64,000 nucleotides of DNA from Turritopsis dohrnii (lineage: Eukaryota; Cnidaria; Hydrozoa; Anthoathecata; Oceaniidae). The stretch lies in assembly GCA_027922465.2 (NCBI GenBank), contig BQMF02000267.1, positions 417,175-481,174 on the forward strand, given 5' to 3'. The translations under genes were made by a program, and so were the position numbers. Of this stretch, positions 44,501-54,778 are shown piece by piece (within the stretch, counting starts at the first letter, position 1; each line of letters starts with the position of its first letter). The notes beneath the pieces were generated by a model. The model was given only the letters and a program-made list of their open reading frames with translations. It had not been told where the DNA came from and did no database searches.

Positions 44501-44850
44501 TACGTAATCTAAGTGTGACGTTTAATTTAACCGGCGTTTTTCAAGCCAATCAAAACGCAAGAAATCTTTTTTCGCTATTTTGATTGGTTGGAGAAAATCA
44601 AAAATCGATAGCAACGAAATCCTTTACTAAATTTATTTATTCACGACGAACTGGTGATGCGAAGTTATTATTTATATAAAAAGATTATTATTAACGGAAG
44701 ATTTACATCACATTCAACATAAAAACAGTTCTGGCAAATGAAGAAGTCTGATTTATGTTTTTACAGCGAAGGAAAGAAAGAAAGAAAGTAAATTTAGTAC
44801 ATGCTTGCAGTAGAAAATATGAATGGATGTACAGTAGAAACTTGCTGGAA
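41535..44850. other. Receptor 3' flank and unassigned AT-rich DNA
   Basis: AATAAA at about 42269 could be a polyadenylation site but is far from the stop. No further gene, RNA or repeat is recognised; ORFs here are under 100 codons and without motif. Confidence 0.35.
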
Positions 44851-44855
44851 AGTAA

Positions 44856-45023
44856 AGGCGGTTTTCAACTTGGTCGCACAGTCGCGCGAATCGAGCGAAC
44901 TGATTTTTGATTGGCTGATGCAATCTCATTCGCCTGGTAGTTCAAATCATTTGAACTACTGAGCGAATGTAAAAGCTGTTCACTCAGTCGCGCGACCACA
45001 GCAAATGAACTGGAAACCGGCCT
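44856..45023. mobile_element. Fold-back MITE, 168 bp, TAA target duplication
   Basis: Ends AGGCGGTTTTC... and ...GAAACCGGCCT are inverted repeats, with a second inverted block around GGTCGC/GCGACC and tcgcgcga. The centre is a palindrome, GTAGTTCAAAT then ATTTGAACTAC with one base between. TAA flanks both sides (44853-44855 and 45024-45026). The 3-base TWA duplication suggests PIF/Harbinger or ISL2EU type. Confidence 0.7.
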
Positions 45024-45026
45024 TAA

Positions 45027-45705
45027 AGAAAGTTTGCAGAAGTATTTACAGTACAAAATCTACTGAAAAATACAGAAAGTTTTCAGTTACTACTTTGCAT
45101 AAGCATAAAAGTAGTTTTGCCAAACGAAGAAAGCAGTTTTATGTCTTTCAGGTTATAAAAATGGTAGCGAAAGTGTATGTTTGTGCTGGAAAGTAAATAA
45201 AGTGTTAGTAATTTGCTTACAGGTATGAATATAGAAGTAAAGAGTTTAGAAGTGTTTGATAATGGCTGCAGAAGATGATCAATGCTGTTTACTAACATGT
45301 GAATTGCCAGTGAAAGGTATCCTATTTTGTTTGAAGTTAAACTAAAGTTGAAATATTATATATCTATTCAGTTAGAACACAGTTAGTATGATGCTGGATA
45401 AATAAAGAATAAAGGGTTGTTTACTGTTGTGTTCTGAATTAGCCAGAGGAGATGAATGTGAATGTTTTCATTTGTTATAAACTCTTCAGCCATATATAGA
45501 AATTCTGGCATTACGTTTGTATTTTTAATTATTATTCATAAGGTAAATGCATTCTTAAAGTTTCTTTCAGTTTGTTTTGCTTTCATTCAATATCGTCATA
45601 GTATGTTTAGGATTTTTGTATATATGTTATTTGAATGTTTTCATATGTTAAAAAATCTTTAGCTATACAAATTCTGTTAGTAAGTTTGTGTCTTCAATTA
45701 TTGTT
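45027..45705. other. Unassigned spacer between two DNA transposons
   Basis: No gene seen. AT-rich with short ORFs only. Confidence 0.4.
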
Positions 45706-45709
45706 TTAA

Positions 45710-46818
45710 AGAGGCATTGTACGGCTGAAATCAACAAAAATAGGGCTGTCGAAAAAACGGTCGTTGTAATCTTGATGTCCCATATCTAATCTTTATGAAA
45801 CAATCGTATCTGTATTTGGGTTATCGTGGAAAGCCAAACAAGAAACAATGTCGAACAAGATGAGCTAGTATAAATATAAAAATTGCTGTTTTTGTAATCA
45901 ATTTTTTCACTTACGTTATCAAGTTACAAAAAAATAAAAGCACCAAAAGACTATGAATTTATATAAGAAATTAATTTCGTGGTTCTGATGCGAAAGCCAT
46001 GTATCATTTTGAAGATATATGTGGATAACATTTACATACTTTTTTCTCTATCACTTGACAATTATGTTTCTCAAACGATATGGGTTTATACATGACATTT
46101 GAATACGAATAAGTTCTGTTTTATGACCTTTTCGATGTGAAATATCATTTGTCTGTATCAAAATGTAAATTTTAGATCACGATTCAACGATAGACTTTTA
46201 TTTTTTTTACAGAAATATTAAATATACAACAACTCCCTTCTTTTTCTTCCCACATTTACATTCTTCTCCAAATTTTACTTCCGTTGTCTTGCAGGGGCAA
46301 CCAGATTTTTTACCATCTTTTCTGCTGCAAGTCGAGTTACATATACAATGCTGAAAATGCACGAGTGAGTAAATGTAATCAAATTCAAGTTTCGTTGAGA
46401 ACAAACAACGAAGAAAAAGTTTTGTATTGATTGGAAAGGCAATGAAATCAAATCACTTTAAATTAGCTTCCACAACATTCTCTTATAATGATAAAAGTAA
46501 TCTTACCTGAGTTAAGACAGCTGACATGTTTCTTCACACACAACGATGACTTATGAAGAAGTTCTTCCATATTATTTTATAATTCATGAGAAAATTCAGT
46601 AATTACTTCTAACACGTATTGTAGAAGAATGAATTCTTTCACCAACATATTGTTTAAAAGGTGTCAAAACTATGTTTCAGGTTGATTTCCCGAAATAAAG
46701 AAGATCTCTGTTCTTCTCCGACAGAGAAAGCCTGATTATTTGCCGCCATATTTGTTTATATTTTTCATGTTCGATCACGTGACGATAACATTTACAATTT
46801 TAGCCGTACAATGCCTCT
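45710..46818. mobile_element. TTAA-flanked DNA transposon (Kolobok-like), 1109 bp
   Basis: Left end 45710-45731 (AGAGGCATTGTACGGCT...) and right end 46797-46818 are inverted repeats of 22 bases with one mismatch. TTAA flanks both ends (45706-45709 and 46819-46822). TTAA duplication occurs in piggyBac and Kolobok; ends that begin AG rather than CC favour Kolobok. No transposase is present. The interior holds a small two-exon gene on the minus strand. It is therefore non-autonomous, with cargo or an accessory gene. Confidence 0.75.
46207..46527 (-). CDS. Small spliced cysteine-rich protein (54 aa) in the TTAA element
   Basis: Exon 1 is 46507-46527 (MSAVLTQ), exon 2 is 46207-46350; the 156-base intron (46351-46506) has GT (donor gtaagatt) and AG (acceptor tgcattttcag) and the phase is 0. 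The product is short, with clustered cysteines (HCICNSTCSRKDG, then SGCPCKT, then EECKCGKKKKG) that look like a zinc- or metal-binding motif of the CXC type, and a basic tail. AATAAA (46197-46202 on the minus strand) lies a few bases after the stop. It resembles cysteine-rich accessory proteins of transposons only in general pattern; function is unknown. Correct splice signals, a closed frame and a polyA signal argue that it is expressed. Confidence 0.55.
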
Positions 46819-46822
46819 TTAA

Positions 46823-47425
46823 GTTTAATATATGTTCTCGAAGTTCCTTTTTGTTTGTTTGTTTGTCATAATACGATTAGGTACTTGAATCATTATGCAT
46901 TCAAAATCTTTTTTCCTATAGAAAAGCAAAATAAAAAATACAATAACAATAAAGAAAAGAAACTCATGGTTTAAATCATGATGTTGATGGCTGGTGAAGA
47001 ACAGATTTTCAATTTTAAAAATTCTGTCCAATATAACTTCGGCACGAAAGAAACACAGTTGGAACGTATCGATTTGTTTTCAGTTCACATTTCCTAATGT
47101 TATTCAATGTTTGCTTTTGTGTTCTGTATTATGTATTGCTTTTTTACACTAAAGTTACTTCTGTTCTGCGTATACAATATATACTTCTTTGCTGTATTGT
47201 CATTTGTTTCTGCATTAAATCTTCTGCATGTAAAAACATGATTTTGGTCTAAAGTAGGGCATTTTAAATGTTGCAATGTTTGTTTGACGTCTCCAGGGTA
47301 AAAAATAATTTTCCCAAACCTCTATTCAGTTCAGTTCCAGTGCTACACATATGCATTTATACGTATTATTATAATAGTGGGATGTTGAATTCTTTGGTGT
47401 ATAGGTTTGCATTAGTTTTATTACC
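46823..47425. other. Unassigned AT-rich DNA
   Basis: A gtttgtttgttt run at about 46850-46864. No gene seen. Confidence 0.4.
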
Positions 47426-48690
47426 CAGCGGGCAAAAAGACGTCGTAAAGACGTCGTAGAGACGTCGCGAAATGGTCGCGAAGTTGGAACCTCAAAAGAC
47501 GTCCCAATCACATCTTCACTGAGACGTCTCGATGACATCCCAACGACATCGTAACGGTGTCGCAGGATTATGAAATTTACGTCGTAGAGACGTCGCGAAA
47601 TGGTCGCGAAGTAGGAATCTCAAAAAACGTCCCAATCACATCTTCACTGAGACGTCTCGACGACAGCATATCGCAACGACTTCAATCTCTGGCCATAACG
47701 ACATCGTAGAGACGTCCGATTAACAACCTGCTTTTCCTGGGATCATAGGCCATCTATGTTGGGATCATCAAAACAACGAAACATACAAATTCAATGGATG
47801 TCTCCTTTTTAATTCTTTTTAAAAGTTTACAACGCAACAATTTACAGTTCAACATATACTAGCTAATTTTTCATCAAGTAATAAAATTTTGAATCACATG
47901 TATTTCCACATTTAAGACTCCCTTCGGCTAGCATTTTTGAAATTTCGCCAACCTCATTATCGATCAGGAGATCTTTGAGCATCATCTACAGTATTTTCTG
48001 ATGCTGGAAAACTGAAACTAAGTTCAACAAGAATGTATAAATATGTATAAATATACCCACCGATTGGATTCAGAAAACAGAAACTCACCGTTAATTTCAT
48101 CGAACAGGATCGTATCTTTTCAAGATGTTTTTCCATTTACACTTTGCCAGTTTACCTTTGACAAAACGCCATGTTTAATTAAGTTTTCTGTTAACCTCTT
48201 TTATCGAAATTTATGTTACATGTATCATTATTAACAGTATTAACCTTTTCTTACAAGAATGTCTTTGCTTTTGAAACTTTCTATATCACATGTGAATTTT
48301 ATAACCCGGGAATTTCCCTTTGTCTTACGTATTTGTGATTGGTCTATTTTAAATTCTTTAAATCATGCAACTGTAGTAAAACCTATTCGATGAATCTTTG
48401 TTGACTAATAGCTTTTGAAAATTTATAATTCTTTCGATGGTCGTAATTTAATCTGTATAGAGACGTCCCAAAAACGTCGTGAAAGCATCCCTTACACGAC
48501 CAAGAAAAAGAATCGATACGGTAAATTCCATTTGGAGTATGTAGTTGTTACTCAAAGTTTACTGTTTAATGACTGCCGAATGAAATTTGAAAATTTTTAT
48601 CAGGTCCCAAATTGATCGTAAAAGGATCCCAATTGTGACGTCCTATTTGCAGACGTCTCTACGACTTCGCAAAATGATCTTACATTAAAG
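47425..48690. repeat. GACGTC-rich repeat element with inverted arms
   Basis: Begins cccagcgggcaaaaagacgt (47424-47443). A 128-base unit starting gtcgtagagacgtcgcg repeats at 47453 and 47581, dense in the palindrome GACGTC. A shorter inverted arm (gacgtctctacgacttcgc) occurs at about 48651-48669, and related words at 48460-48490. The interior has no convincing ORF. It is probably a fold-back or TIR element whose right end is not clear. Confidence 0.5.
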
Positions 48691-48989
48691 TCTATTTCAA
48701 ATTAGCTGGCAGTGTTTTTTCAAACCTCAATAACTTTTGATAACTTTTGAGAATTTGAATTAAGTAGCGATTTTGTGCTCATTGGAAAGATTATCGGAAG
48801 TGGGATATGATTTTGATGAAAAATTCGATGAAATATCGAAAATGAAGAAGAAAAACGAAAAAGAAAAAAATCAACTTAGAGATAATAAAATGCCGATTGT
48901 AGGACACACGGTCAAACTCTCATAGTCCCAGAAAAAAATCGGAAAAATGACAAAGTGCCCACCCCTTCTGCGCATGCGTCGAAAAATGA

Positions 48990-49200
48990 TGACGTCAGCA
49001 TTATCGTCGAAAAATGATGACGTCAGCATTATCGTCGAAAAATGTTGACGTCAGCATTATCGTCGAAAAATGTTGACGTCAGCATTATCGTCGAAAAATG
49101 TTGACGTCAGCACTATCGTCGAAAACCGTCGAAAAGTGTTGACGTCAGCACATCATCGAAGTCATCAATCAAAACCACCCCCAAATGAATGCTGACGTCA
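48990..49200 (+). promoter_or_regulatory. Seven perfect CRE sites (TGACGTCA) upstream of the Polinton polymerase
   Basis: TGACGTCA at 48990, 49018, 49046, 49074, 49102, 49140 and 49193. The first five are exactly 28 bases apart in a tandem repeat with the phrase tcgtcgaaaaatg. The octamer is the consensus site of CREB/ATF factors. They lie 120-330 bases before the polymerase ATG, a plausible enhancer-promoter distance. Confidence 0.75.
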
Positions 49201-49250
49201 GCAGTTTCATCGACTCGGTTGAATTGCCCTCCTCGTAAAAATTCATCAAA

Positions 49251-49275
49251 TGAGTCAGGGAAATCCCCTGACTCA
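49251..49275 (+). promoter_or_regulatory. Palindrome with two AP-1 sites before the polymerase
   Basis: TGAGTCAGGG (49251-49260) and CCCTGACTCA (49266-49275) are perfect inverted copies with a five-base spacer. Each arm holds an AP-1 site (TGAGTCA or TGACTCA). It ends 46 bases before the ATG. Confidence 0.65.
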
Positions 49276-49321
49276 GTTCTGTCCACTCGTAAAAAATTTC
49301 CAAGTTGAAAAAGTCTAAAGG

Positions 49322-52300
49322 ATGTTGAGTTATTTCAGAAACGCAGTATCTAAATTATACAACGCTGTTTCAGCGCCTGTAGCAACAACTCGTGACGCAC
49401 TCGCAGATCGATTGCAGAAGATTCGCGAGTCTGTTACTTCTTTATATAACAAGACTAAGGAGAGACTAGGATATGGACAGTCACCACTGATTTCAGCTGT
49501 TGAACGCGAAGCCATGACAGAAGAGGAGGCGAGCATGCCGATGGAAGACACCAACAACACAAGTATGAGTGATGATTTTATACCTATGAAGCATAAGCAT
49601 GCACTACGTAAAACTTTCCGAAGCTTTCGTATAGGTGGTATAGGAAAAGCTGATGTTGATGGATACTTCACGCTAGTGAGAGCAAATGTGAAGAAATTGA
49701 TGGAAGAGCAGGTTGAGGACATGGGGTCTGCTAAAGTACAACTTTCTCTATGGATCATGTGGAAGAAGCCTATCAAGAATTTAATTCAACTTGAAGATGA
49801 TGATATAGAAGAAGATGAGGGAACTGAAGATGAATATGTAAGGATAGAAAAAGTTTTTAACAGCTTGATGATGAGAGTGTTCCAAGGTAGTGACATGAAA
49901 GAGATATTGGATGAGATGTTTGCATATATCAAAACCCAAGTAGAGCATCCTGCATTACCACAAAGCGGCTTCACCATCGATCACATCATGCACCTGGACG
50001 TAGACTTTCACAAGCTGCAGCTGATGAGAGGATCTTCATACATCGAACTACCACCGTGGATAGCGTCGAAAAAGGCAATCATCAACCCTAAAAACGATGA
50101 TGAAGAATGCTTCAAGTGGGCTGTAATAGCAGCACTACATCATGAAGAGATCACTAGTCATTCAGAACGGATATCTAACCTAAAAAAGTATGAGAATAAG
50201 TACAACTGGGATGGTTTAGAATTTCCTGTAGCAATAGACAAGATAGCAAAGTTCGAGAAGAATAATCCTAACATTGGGGTGAACGTACTATATATCGAAG
50301 AAAAGTCTACAAAGAGGAGGATCAACACCACACGAGAATCTAATCGTAACATAAGCGCAAAGAAGCAAGTCAATCTGTTGATGGTATGTGATGGAGAGAA
50401 GAAGCACTATACAGCAATCAAGAATCTATCAAGGTTGTTGGGTCAAGAAAACACAAATCATCAACATGCACAGCACTTTTGCATCAACTGTCTAAATGGT
50501 TTTCACAATGTAGAGTCACGAGACAAGCACTATATCTACTGCTCTGGCAATGAACAAGTTAGAGTGGAGATGCCTGGAGAGAAGGAAAAATGGCTGTATT
50601 ATAACAATGGAGAGATGCAGTTCAGAGTACCTTTTGCTATCTATGCAGATTTCGAGAGTCTTTTAGTACCTATGAAGGAAGATGGGAGAGAGAAGAACAC
50701 AAAAACACTATCGAAGCATATACCTTCAGGATGGTGTACGTACAGCAAGTTTGCGTATGGAGATGTGCAAGATCCTCTAAAAGTATACAGAGGTGAAGAT
50801 TGTGTAAAGAAGTTTGTGGATCATCTGGAAGATGAAGTTAAGCGGTTGTATGCGACATTTCCAGAGCAATCGATGATAGAACTGACGGATGTTCAGAAGC
50901 GTGATCATTGGGATGCAGAAACTTGTCACATATGTATGCAGCCATTTTCCGATCCTCAAAATCGCAAAGTCAGAGATCACTGTCACTATACAGGTTTATA
51001 TCGAGGTGCCGCACATAACAATTGCAACCTAAGATACAAGATCCCACATCATATCCCTATCATCTTTCACAACTTAAGTGGCTATGATGCACACCTCTTC
51101 ATTAGAGAACTGGGGGAAAAGTACAACATGGAAGATATAGGATGCATCGCGGAAAATAGGGAAAAGTATATATCCTTCCATGTCAAAATAGCAATACCAC
51201 TTGCTGGTGTTTTCAACTCTGATGGTGCACAAGTGTACAAGAAGATCGAGCTGAGATTCATTGACAGCTGTAGATTCATGGCATCAAGTTTGGATAAATT
51301 GTCCTCTAATCTTAGCGATGAGCAGTGCAGAAATCTTCGATGGTTTTACAAGGAAGATAGCATCTTTCAGTTGATGCGCCGCAAAGGTGTATATCCATAC
51401 GAGTATATGGATAGTTGGGAAAAGCTTGCTGAGAGAGAGCTACCTCTAAAAGAAGCCTTTTACAGCAAGCTGAACATGTGTGGTATAAGTGACACAGACT
51501 ACGAACATGCACAACAGGTGTGGAGAAGAGTGTCTCCAGAAGGAGACGTGACAACACTTGGAGATTACCACGATGTGTACTTGGCAACGGACGTTCTACT
51601 GTTAGCAGATGTGTTTGAAACGTTTCGGGATACATGCTTGCATCACTACCAACTGGATCCACTCCATTTCTACACAGCACCAGGTTTGGCGTGGAAAGCA
51701 GCCTTGAAGTATACCCGAATAGAGTTAGAACTGCTCACAGACATAGACATGCTGTTAATGTTCGAGAGAGGTATACGAGGAGGTATAACACAAGCTGTAC
51801 ATCGCTATGTAAAAGCAAACAATAAGTATATGGATGATCAATATGATCCGAAGGAGGAATCCTCATATGTAATGTACCTTGACGCAAACAACCTTTACGG
51901 TTGGGCTATGGCATCAGACTTGCCAACACATGGATTTAGATGGGTAAAAAATGTTGAGAAGTTCACACCTGAAGGTATTGCGAAGTTAGTTAAGAAGAAT
52001 GAGTATGGCTATCTGCTGGAGGTGGATGTCGAGTATCCAAAGAGGCTACATGATGCTCATAATAGTTTACCATTTCTACCTGAGAGAATGACACTTGCAA
52101 AGGTGGAAAAACTCGTACCAAATCTCCACAACAAGCGTGAGTATGTCATAGATATAAGAGCGCTACATCAAGCGTTGACTCATGGCTTAGTTCTGAAGAA
52201 AGTCCACCGAGTCATCAGGTATCATCAGGTTGCCTGGCTCAAGCCATACATAAACTTAAACACAAGACTAAGAAAAGAATCAAAGAACGACTTCGAAAAA

Positions 52301-53083
52301 GACTTTTTCAAGCTTATGAACAATAGCGTGTTTGGTAAGACGATGGAGAATATACGGAACCATCGCAATATGAAGTTAGTTACGAACGAAAAGAAGTATA
52401 AGGGGTACGTCATGAAACCTAACTTTAAAAGTGGAGTTCGCTTTAGCGCAAACTTGATGGGTGTGGAGATGGGTAAGACAAGTATCAAGATGATGAAGCC
52501 TGTATACATAGGTCAGGCTATACTTGATATGAGTAAGATGTTAATGTATGAATTCCACTATGACTACATGCAGCCGAAATATGGCAGTAAGCTGCAACTC
52601 TGCTATATGGACACTGACAGCTTCGTGTACCACATCAAGACGGAAGATTTCTATCGAGATATAGCTGAAGATGTAGAAAAGAGATTTGACACGAGTAATT
52701 ATTCAGAGAAAGACAGATTATACACATTAAAGAATGAGAAGGTTATTGGTCTGATGAAGGACGAACTTGGTGGTAAGATCATGACGGAGTTTGTGGCTTT
52801 ACGAGCTAAACTCTATGCATACAAGACGCTAGAGAAGGAAGACAAGCGATGCAAAGGCATGAAAAAGTGTGTGGTTAAAAAATCCATTACATTCGAAGAT
52901 TATAAGAAGTGTCTAGAAGATGGAGGAAATCTATATAGAGAAATGGTAGTGCTTCAAAATAAGAAGCATCAAATGTATACACAAAAAGTGAACAAGATTG
53001 CTTTGAACAGAGACGATGATAAACGCATCATACAGACAGATTTGATCACAACGCGTGCTCGAGGATTCATAAATTCATGCTGA
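49322..53083 (+). CDS. PolB: Protein-primed DNA polymerase B of the Polinton, 1253 aa
   Basis: Intact reading frame. An N-terminal region of about 380 residues leads to a C2H2-like finger (CINCLNGFH...HYIYC, about 386-406). The 3'-5' exonuclease has IYADFESL (about 442), FHNLSGYDAHLF (about 583) and YHDVYLATDVLLLADV (about 750). An HNH-like zinc segment (DHCHYTGLYRGAAHNNC) sits at about 552. The polymerase has motif A LDANNLYGWAM (about 854), motif B KLMNNSVFGKTMEN (about 997) and motif C YMDTDSF (about 1095). Insertions between A and B and the overall order fit the protein-primed B family of Polintons and adenoviruses, which starts synthesis from a terminal protein. All acidic catalytic residues are present. 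The start at 49322 is the first ATG after the AP-1 palindrome and gives the usual length. Confidence 0.92.
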   Translation: MLSYFRNAVSKLYNAVSAPVATTRDALADRLQKIRESVTSLYNKTKERLGYGQSPLISAVEREAMTEEEASMPMEDTNNTSMSDDFIPMKHKHALRKTFRSFRIGGIGKADVDGYFTLVRANVKKLMEEQVEDMGSAKVQLSLWIMWKKPIKNLIQLEDDDIEEDEGTEDEYVRIEKVFNSLMMRVFQGSDMKEILDEMFAYIKTQVEHPALPQSGFTIDHIMHLDVDFHKLQLMRGSSYIELPPWIASKKAIINPKNDDEECFKWAVIAALHHEEITSHSERISNLKKYENKYNWDGLEFPVAIDKIAKFEKNNPNIGVNVLYIEEKSTKRRINTTRESNRNISAKKQVNLLMVCDGEKKHYTAIKNLSRLLGQENTNHQHAQHFCINCLNGFHNVESRDKHYIYCSGNEQVRVEMPGEKEKWLYYNNGEMQFRVPFAIYADFESLLVPMKEDGREKNTKTLSKHIPSGWCTYSKFAYGDVQDPLKVYRGEDCVKKFVDHLEDEVKRLYATFPEQSMIELTDVQKRDHWDAETCHICMQPFSDPQNRKVRDHCHYTGLYRGAAHNNCNLRYKIPHHIPIIFHNLSGYDAHLFIRELGEKYNMEDIGCIAENREKYISFHVKIAIPLAGVFNSDGAQVYKKIELRFIDSCRFMASSLDKLSSNLSDEQCRNLRWFYKEDSIFQLMRRKGVYPYEYMDSWEKLAERELPLKEAFYSKLNMCGISDTDYEHAQQVWRRVSPEGDVTTLGDYHDVYLATDVLLLADVFETFRDTCLHHYQLDPLHFYTAPGLAWKAALKYTRIELELLTDIDMLLMFERGIRGGITQAVHRYVKANNKYMDDQYDPKEESSYVMYLDANNLYGWAMASDLPTHGFRWVKNVEKFTPEGIAKLVKKNEYGYLLEVDVEYPKRLHDAHNSLPFLPERMTLAKVEKLVPNLHNKREYVIDIRALHQALTHGLVLKKVHRVIRYHQVAWLKPYINLNTRLRKESKNDFEKDFFKLMNNSVFGKTMENIRNHRNMKLVTNEKKYKGYVMKPNFKSGVRFSANLMGVEMGKTSIKMMKPVYIGQAILDMSKMLMYEFHYDYMQPKYGSKLQLCYMDTDSFVYHIKTEDFYRDIAEDVEKRFDTSNYSEKDRLYTLKNEKVIGLMKDELGGKIMTEFVALRAKLYAYKTLEKEDKRCKGMKKCVVKKSITFEDYKKCLEDGGNLYREMVVLQNKKHQMYTQKVNKIALNRDDDKRIIQTDLITTRARGFINSC

Positions 53084-53095
53084 ATAGTGAGTAAT

Positions 53096-53118
53096 TCATG
53101 AGAAGTTTTTTCTCATGA
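53096..53118. terminator. Perfect hairpin after the polymerase stop
   Basis: TCATGAGAA (53096-53104) with TTCTCATGA (53110-53118), loop GTTTT, 13 bases after the stop codon. Similar hairpins follow the genes ending at 57346 and 59171, so it may be a 3'-end signal of the element. Confidence 0.4.
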
Positions 53119-53199
53119 TCTCATGACGCAAATGAGGTGAAATTGTACGCTTGAGTGATTTTAAGCTATCACAAATAAGCTGAAATCATGTTTTATTAA

Positions 53200-53400
53200 T
53201 GTGATGTGTAGTGTGGTGGTTACAACGTAAAACTTGTAATCTTGAGATCGCTAGTTCGATCCCCACTCGGTCTCTCATGTCCTGGTTGAAAAACTTGCAT
53301 GAGTGCGCACTTCCCCGCAGTTGCGTTGGATATATCGCGGTTTGGGTAGACTTCGGTCTGGGTGATTAATCACTGTCAGGTTTCACTGGTCCACAGAGAC
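53200..53400 (+). mobile_element. tRNA-derived SINE inside the Polinton
   Basis: Head with A box TAGTGTGGTGGTTAC and B box AGTTCGATCCCC (about 53208-53265), similar to a tRNA-Thr but without a closed acceptor stem. A SINE-like body follows (ggtttgggtagacttcgg...). The 3' end and target duplication are not clear. Not a functional tRNA gene. Confidence 0.5.
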
Positions 53401-53434
53401 ATTCAGGTTACCGTCAAATCGATCGAAATTCAAC

Positions 53435-53564
53435 ATAAACGTCAGGGCTTGAAGGTGTTAGCATGAACCTAAACTACTATCACATGTGGCTGTCGGGATA
53501 TAAACGTCAGGGCTTGAAGGTGTTAGGATGAAGCTAAACTACTATCACATGTGGCTGTCGGTAC
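53435..53564. repeat. 65-base tandem pair
   Basis: ataaacgtcagggcttgaag at 53435 recurs at 53500 with only a few differences through ctatcacatgtggctgtcgg. Confidence 0.85.
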
Positions 53565-54121
53565 AAAAACCTAAGGGTTCTCTAAAATAGAGTTTTCTAA
53601 AATTATCGAATTTTTCCGAGAGACACCACAAGCAGACATTGAAGTGTAAATGAATGGTATAAAACTTAAGAGCGGAATAATTTGAAATTGTGGTGAACAG
53701 GCGACAGAGTCTGCCGGAAAGGGAAGGTCTAGTGGAGCGGCTAGATTGGAACTGGATGGTGCCGTCCGCTCCCGGTATTCACCACAAAATGTGCCAAAAG
53801 TTGTCGGGAAAAACTGTGACTAAATGTAATATACTCGAGCAGAACATGAACGGCCATTACGTGCGTAGTAGTCGGAGCTCGTAAGTAGTCACACACAAAT
53901 AGTCTAAGATCTAGGGGTAGAGCTCAGAGCTGGTGGATTCGAGAAGCCAGGGTGGAGTGCCGGTTAGATCGAAGACAATGAATTAAAAACCCTCTAGGGT
54001 ATCGCAACAACAACATCATCATCAACAACAAAAACCCTAGGGGGTTCTCCTAAGGGAGTTTTGTTTTCAATAATAATATAATATTCGTTTCATGTAGCTC
54101 ATCACCGCCACATGAAAGAAA

Positions 54122-54778
54122 ATGTACGAAGTAATACTACTCATCTGTTTCTGCGTTCCGACAGGACTTTGGATGTTTGTTTTCTGGAAGTGTCGTCATA
54201 TAATAAATCTAGTAATGAATATCGATGGATCTATTGACGTAGTTGGTACTCCAGCAGAAGCGCAGAAAAGAGCAGAACTTATACGTGCTGTACAAAGTGG
54301 TCAACATCTTGGCGGTAAAAAACCTTGGACAGTTGAAAGAGTGAATAAGTTGCAAGACAAGACCATCGAAAAGCTATACAAAACATACACGGAGGGGAAT
54401 GAGTTCCAGCAAGAAACGCCTGATTTCAACGCTCTGATATCTAATTTGGTAGGTGTGAGAGATGTTTCAAAGATGATGAAGGAGATCAACGGAAATCCAC
54501 TCATCACTTATTCCATCACGAGTTATATGGCGGCATCTATGCCTGGCGTTTCACCTATGGATGTGATAGGGTCTACTATCTACTCAAATTGTAAAACTTT
54601 TCTCGGTCCTATGGCGCTGTTTGCGATCATTTTTAGCAATCTTGATTGGATTAAGTACGCAAAAATCGCTGAAGATCGTCAAATAAATGAGCGAAGACGA
54701 GAAGAAGATAGTAAAATTGAAGGACCCTGGGAGAGTCGCGAGCGGGAAGAAGCTAGCAGAGTGGAACCGAAAGAATAA
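54122..54778 (+). CDS. Polinton membrane protein, 218 aa, unknown function
   Basis: An N-terminal membrane helix (residues 3-24, LLICFCVPTGLWMFVFW), a soluble middle with mixed charge (GGKKPWTVERVNKLQDKTIE), a hydrophobic segment near 155-180 (FLGPMALFAIIFSNLDW) and a highly charged tail. Its last 92 bases overlap the next gene in another frame. The position between polymerase and integrase, together with the other small membrane proteins, suggests a role in the particle or in membrane interaction. I do not recognise a family. Confidence 0.65.
   Translation: MYEVILLICFCVPTGLWMFVFWKCRHIINLVMNIDGSIDVVGTPAEAQKRAELIRAVQSGQHLGGKKPWTVERVNKLQDKTIEKLYKTYTEGNEFQQETPDFNALISNLVGVRDVSKMMKEINGNPLITYSITSYMAASMPGVSPMDVIGSTIYSNCKTFLGPMALFAIIFSNLDWIKYAKIAEDRQINERRREEDSKIEGPWESREREEASRVEPKE

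Larger units (their letters stand above)
53084..54121. other. Non-coding gap in the Polinton with SINE, repeat and hairpin
   Basis: About 1 kb without a gene in an otherwise tightly packed element. It contains the polymerase 3' hairpin, a tRNA-derived SINE, a 65-base tandem pair and another tRNA-like phrase (ggtagagctcag...ggattcgag, about 53917-53945). The ORF at 53690-53884 has no family resemblance. The region may be a set of secondary insertions. Confidence 0.5.

Noticed and set aside
53208..53270. A possible tRNA-Thr gene
   Set aside because: A and B boxes are present but no acceptor stem closes and a SINE-like body follows.
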